64,000 bases of DNA, taken from assembly GCA_031213475.1 (NCBI GenBank), contig JARUPZ010000012.1, positions 10,436,727-10,500,726 of the forward strand, read 5' to 3'. Below, one piece after another: positions 28,001-34,000 of the stretch; position 1 is the first letter of the stretch; each line of letters starts with the position of its first letter. The notes under the pieces were generated by a model. That model had not been told where the DNA came from and ran no database searches. It saw nothing but the letters and a program-made list of their open reading frames with translations. The DNA is from Nereocystis luetkeana (taxonomy: Eukaryota; Sar; Phaeophyceae; Laminariales; Laminariaceae). The position numbers were made by a program, and so were the translations under genes.

Positions 28001-31000
28001 ACAACGCCTAGTGGGTTGGCGTTCCTCGTTCGTGCGTGATATCAATCAATCTCATGCCCCACAACGTGTTCTATTTTAATTCGGATCACGGCATGCCCGC
28101 TCACTCGTGCATGATCCCTGATTCACTACCACCGGCTGCTCTCGACCTCTTTCTGTCTCGTGACCCCTGAAAAAAACACCGCCGGCCGGCTGCTCTCGAC
28201 CGACTTCTGAGGCAGCTCCAACGCTTCATGCGTGATATCAATCAATATGATGCTCCAAAAAAAGGTGTTTTTGTTGTTGTAACGACTACGGCATTTCCCA
28301 CTCACTCAGGCATGACCCTGAAACACCACTGACGGCTGTTCTCGGCACATTTCTGACTTATGACCCCTGGAAAAAAACGCCGCCGGCTGTTCACGACCCA
28401 TTTCTGAGGCAGCTCCAACGCGGTGAGGAAGGCTCGGTTTGACGACACCTCCTACTACTACTGGCGGTCTTCGACCGAGGCTTACGCCGCAGCGAACGAT
28501 CCAAAGAACAGGTGAGGTGATGCTGCCACTGAACGAAAGGCTTCGACTGAATGAATCAATTTGACGGTTTTATGCATGTACATGGCCCCTTACGTAAAAA
28601 TTCTAGGAAATATCGATCTCTACTCTAGGGTGTCCCGCATTGCTGCACATGCTGAACACACCAAGTGAGAGGACCAGGGTCGCTTGGAAGCCGACTTTTT
28701 GCTGGTTTCATGACGTTGCGGTGGGCGTTCAAGACTTCCTCGTCACCCTTCCTAACGTAGACGCCAAGCCTTATTTTGGCCCACCGACAGGCGGCGAAAT
28801 AGGCAGGAATAAGATCAGCAAAAAGTTTCTCTGTAATATTCGGGAAAAAAACGTAATGAGCGCTCGTCGCCAAAGGGATGCGTGGTCAATGGTCGAATGA
28901 CTAAGGCAAGCAACACAATGAGTACGCCTCCCCTCCTGGGTACAGCCTCCCCCTCTCGTATAAAAAACGTAGACCTTGGTAGCTATCGCTCCATTTTGGC
29001 CGTCCTGGTACCAGAAAATCAGGGCGGTAGCGCCGTTGCCCTTGGCCACCAACTATACGCCCCATGACTTCCTACAAGAAAACAATATCAGAAGTGCGCG
29101 GCCTGAACTATTCACGCTCTAAGCTCCCCCCCCCCCCCTCTCCAACGCCCAAGGAAAACCTCCCAATGAACATAATCGGTTATACTACTTTTGTGATCGA
29201 ATTCATGTGCGATGTCTACAGCGAAAAGGAGACTCAAGAGGCCTGGGCACTGGCGGCAGAGCACTCCCGCCTGGCTGACCTGTACCACGCCTTCCACCAC
29301 GTGCACTCCTTCACGACGGACCCGTTTACTGCTCTGCAGCCAGAGGTGTTGCTGCAGGCAAGTTTGACCCCCATGTATCCCGCACAATCGCACGATTAGC
29401 AGATATCCTCCCACAAAATGTCACTGAAGGGCTGATGCTCGGCCTGGTTGGCATCTCTCAACACAAGGGCTAGTTTCGTAGAAGAGCCCCCAAGGAAATG
29501 TCATATCATTGGCTGGTATCCTGCCCATTAATCCTTTCTCGCACCGATAAGCAACAAGTCTCAGCTGCAGCTACGGCACGTGCTCGAGCAACCCAGCTTG
29601 GAGGATCTGCTGCAAAGCTGTGTGCGGTACGTAGCAACGAGGACCTTTGTTTCCGATTCTTCTCGTCCCAAATGGTTTCAATAGTCTTGTCTAACCACTC
29701 TCACGACGTGACCTTAGTTTTGTTCTGGCTGACAAATATTTGATCATCCTACCTTACACCGAGCCTGTAAACTACATATTTTTCCAGGTATCGCGGTTTC
29801 TTGTTAACTCGTTGGGGGAGGCGGAACCCCCCAGGGGGATATCCAGGGCCCATACCCTCTACACCTTGGCCAAGCAGGTACGGGGACGCATGCTACTGTA
29901 GAGGTGCATCATTTTGTTTCTGGGGCCCCTCACTTGGGGAACTCCATGACTCACCCGAAAACTGTCTTGAGCAATAATCTAATTGCCTCGCGATGAGTAA
30001 TACCATGGCCCAAGTGTACAATAAAATCATTTTCCGAAACAAGACCGGCATTGTGACGATTTTGGGTCAAGGAGCCCCGTCATTCAGAAAAAAAAACAGC
30101 GGAAATGTGCTACGCCCATCGTACGACGCGTCTGGGCACGCTCAAATCCCACGGCGTTCATAGGTTGAGATTGTTGCCGCGCAAGCCCGTCGCCCAGTCA
30201 CTCTGATGGCGTTGGAAAATAATCTAACCCTTTGGCGCTGTGTACGTGTGAAGGTGATCCATTCCCTGGCGACGACGCCAAGTGTGAAGGTGCTACCTAC
30301 CGAGCTATAGGGGTAAAATTGTTGAATTATTTTCCGAACCCAGGGTGCGTAAGCCTTACCACATGCGGCGAACGTTACCGGGGGCCCAATCACGCCGCGC
30401 TAGAGAGCTTACCCTCGCACACCACCAACACGTTTTAACAGTCTTTACACCACGTGCTTGATGAGCTACTACACATACCCTGTCGCGTGCGGGTGCGCTG
30501 TTTCGTTCAGGCTAAAGTGCTGGGCGCCTTCAAGCTGGCACGGTTTGCCTACGACCGCCTCCAGCGGCAAAGGGTACCCCCCCTCTGGCAGGACCAGATC
30601 GACCTCGACATGCTCACAGTGCAGGCAAGAAAAGCCCCACGGTGCTGCCACGGCAGGGGTTTTACGAGGCACTTATGAGCCAACCACTTATGACCGGCGA
30701 CGCTCTTCAAGCGAGGAACTGCCCAACAACACATTTCGGAGACCAAAATCCGACACGGACTGTTCGTTGTCAATAGCACCTCGTCGGAAACAACACCACC
30801 GCTGCCGCTTTAGAAAATAAACCATCCTCTCGACTCCCGTCGAATACCATATTTTTTTTACCGGGTGATACATTGGTTTTTTTTGTTGGTCTCTCACTAC
30901 GGCAGGTGAGGGTCTACAGCAGAAGATCCCTGTAGATCGTGATCTGTCTGATTTGTGCAACTACTGTAGAAACCCACTCCTACCGCAGCAAGAAAAACGC

Positions 31001-34000
31001 CTCCTATGTACACCTCGTCACGATCATTTTTCGGGGGTATGTACGTGTTTTTTTTGTATCTGGACGCAGGCGTTCTTCTTTTCGGCACGCCTTTACTTTT
31101 GTTTTTGCTTGAAACTGAACAGTCGTTTTTCTTCTGGGTATTTACATGTTTCATGCTGAAATTGGACAGGCGTTCTTCTTCGGGGTATTTGCATGTTTTT
31201 TTTTGTCTCTGGACACAGGCGCTCTTCGTTGGGATAAGTACATGTTTGTGTTTAGCCTCTGGCCACAGGCGTTTTTGTTCGTGGTGTTTACATGTTTTAC
31301 TGCCTCTGGACACAGGCGTTCTTCGTTTTTCGTCGGGGTATATACATGCTTTTGTTTTTTGTATCTGGACACGGGCGTTCTTCTTCGAGGTATTTACACG
31401 TTTTTTTTTCAAGTCTCTTAACACAAGCGTTCTGGTTCGGGGTGTTTACTACATCATATGCACATTTTTCTTTATTTGTTTGGTCGTTGTTGTCGTTGTC
31501 TCTCTCTCCACGTTCGTTGACCAGGCGAAGCCAGTGCGGGACAGTCCGGAGCTGTTCGCGGCCTGCTTCCGCTGCGGGGCGAGCAACCCGCTTCTCAGCC
31601 CGTTCACTGCCATGTCCTCCCTGTCGTCGAGCATGACATCCTCGTCGAACACTCAGGCGCCCTCTTCCAGCAGGAGCCGCCACGACGCGCGGGCGCCCTG
31701 GGGAGACGCGTGTACGACGTGTCGACATCCTTTTGTGCGCAGCTTCTTCAACTTTGAGTCTCTGCCCCTCGTCGAGTTCCAGCCGGGGCCCGGGTACTTA
31801 TACCGTACATACAGCACGAGTAGTAGTGCTTGTGTTGGTTGTGTTTTTGGTTTGGCTTCCCTGCGGTAATATTTCTTCCACCCGAGAGTTCTTGGAGCCT
31901 TTGATCCTCTGACCCTGGCCTAGAAATGTTGTTCGTGGCGATGAAGTAATGTGAGCCCAACGACAACGACAATGGGGACAGCATCAGCTACAACGACAAC
32001 AGCAACAACAACGCGAGCGAAAACAGCCCTAACCCTTCTAAAATAGCACCCTTGTTGTCGGCAACAAATTTACTCGAAATTAGTGTAAAGATAATGTTGG
32101 CAGTGATGAGAGGGGTTACACATCATACGACAAATACGAATGTACCGGAGCGGGCGGGTCGCTGCTGTATGCGCTGTACGTGCGCTGTACAGTACGAGCA
32201 AGGCAATTTTTTTCGCGTGTTATAGAAGGAAACTAATATCGACTGTTTCGTCCTCTCCCCCTCCGTCGGGTAGGATTGGCGATGACGAGGCCATGGAATT
32301 GATAAGGACAACACCTACTCAGGGGAAGCGACGCGGCCGCGGAGGCGGCGGACCTAAGGTAACAGTTTTATCCATAGCGGACTATTACCTTTGGCCATAG
32401 TAGTGAGAACCCACGATGGACCCAAAAAAACAGGTATCCCAGTATGTTTACACTCCATGTTTGGTCCTGACTACCATAGATGTTCCCTTGCAGTAGCACT
32501 CGACACTGGCCATGTCACGGGGTGGTGTACATCACAGCCCGTACGTAGCCTTCCCACGTGTACTCTTGCTGCGGTACGTCGTCATCATCATCACTATTCA
32601 AACTATCATCATCGTTGTCATCATTGTCATCGCCCTCATCATCATCATCACCGTCATCATCATCAACCTTCATACTATCATCATCAAATTCATCATCATC
32701 ATCATCATCATCAGCATCATCATTATCATCATCTTCATCCTCATCATCATCATCATCATCAGCATGTCAACTGCCCTCCTAGTGTTGTCTCAACATTCTC
32801 ACTCGCAGCATGCAACAACACTTCAGAAATCCGGAGTAACGTATTTATTCTCTTATCACAGTTTTGCACGAACCAACAAGAAAAACCAAGTTTTGTACTT
32901 AAATCCGTGTAATGTTAGGATCAAGGTCTGGGCACTTTGTATCCCTTCACAGGTTTGCCTATTGAGCAGGTACTCGTTGGTACTCACGTGTGTTGTTTGC
33001 TTAGATACAGAAGAAGAGCAGCTATGTCCCTTTTATGCATGTGGAGACTGAGGACAAAACCAGTGCCTTTCTGGGAAACCCCCCAGTTTTCCATCTAAGA
33101 TACACCTCCCACGTACCACAAATACGATCCCAATACCTGAACTCAGGTCATTACCGGGCTTTCAGCCTCATTTAAATTAGTACCATAACAGTAGCCCACT
33201 CTGATGAGCCGTACATACAGAATTATGGGAAAATCATGGCAACCCCGGTCCCACGAGCTATAACATGAGTTGGAGATGCGGCTCATCAAAACCCACTCCC
33301 ACACCTTTGAGCGCCAAGGTATCGAAGCAGGCAAGGTACGTCAAAAAAGAGAAAGAGAGGAAGGCCTAGCCTTAAGGGGCAGGAATAAATCGTCAGTGAA
33401 AGCCATCGCCATGCACCCGTAACGGAGGTAGGGTGAGAAAGTGCCTACGTAAGAGCGAAAAAAAACGAGGCGATCCTGTTCCCCAGTAGGTGTTATCAAT
33501 TTTATCCAGATCCCCCCCCCGGGGGGTTGGTAGGGCAACAACTTCGGGACACTTTGTATTCCTTGACAAGTTTGCCTATTGAGCAGGTACTCGTTGGTAC
33601 TCAGGTGTGCTGTTTGCTTAAATATGGAAGAAGGGCAGCTTTATTCCTTTGGTGCACGTGGAGACTAAGTGCAAGGCTCGTGCCTCTCTGGGAAAAAACC
33701 CTGGTAAAACCCCTGGTTTTCCATCTAAGATGCGCCTCCCAAGTACTACAAATACGATCCCCATGCCTGAACCCAGGAAATTACCGGGCTTTCAGCCTCA
33801 TTCAAAGCAGTAGCATAAAAGTAAAACTCACGCTATCTTTCGTAAGAATATGAGGCTGGCCCAAAATTCGATTGTTTTCAGTGATGTCGCGCTTTGTAAG
33901 AAACCACAACAGTAGGCCTGGCCTCCAGGCTTATCAATCGGCAGCGAGCAGTGCCGTGCTCTACACGTTCGTGCACCTATCACGTAAAGCTAGGAGGGGG

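Noticed and set aside
31006-31524. Plus-strand hydrophobic frame joined to the IFT122 exon at 31525
   Set aside because: The upstream part is a T-rich tandem array; the homologous protein begins only after the acceptor at 31524.
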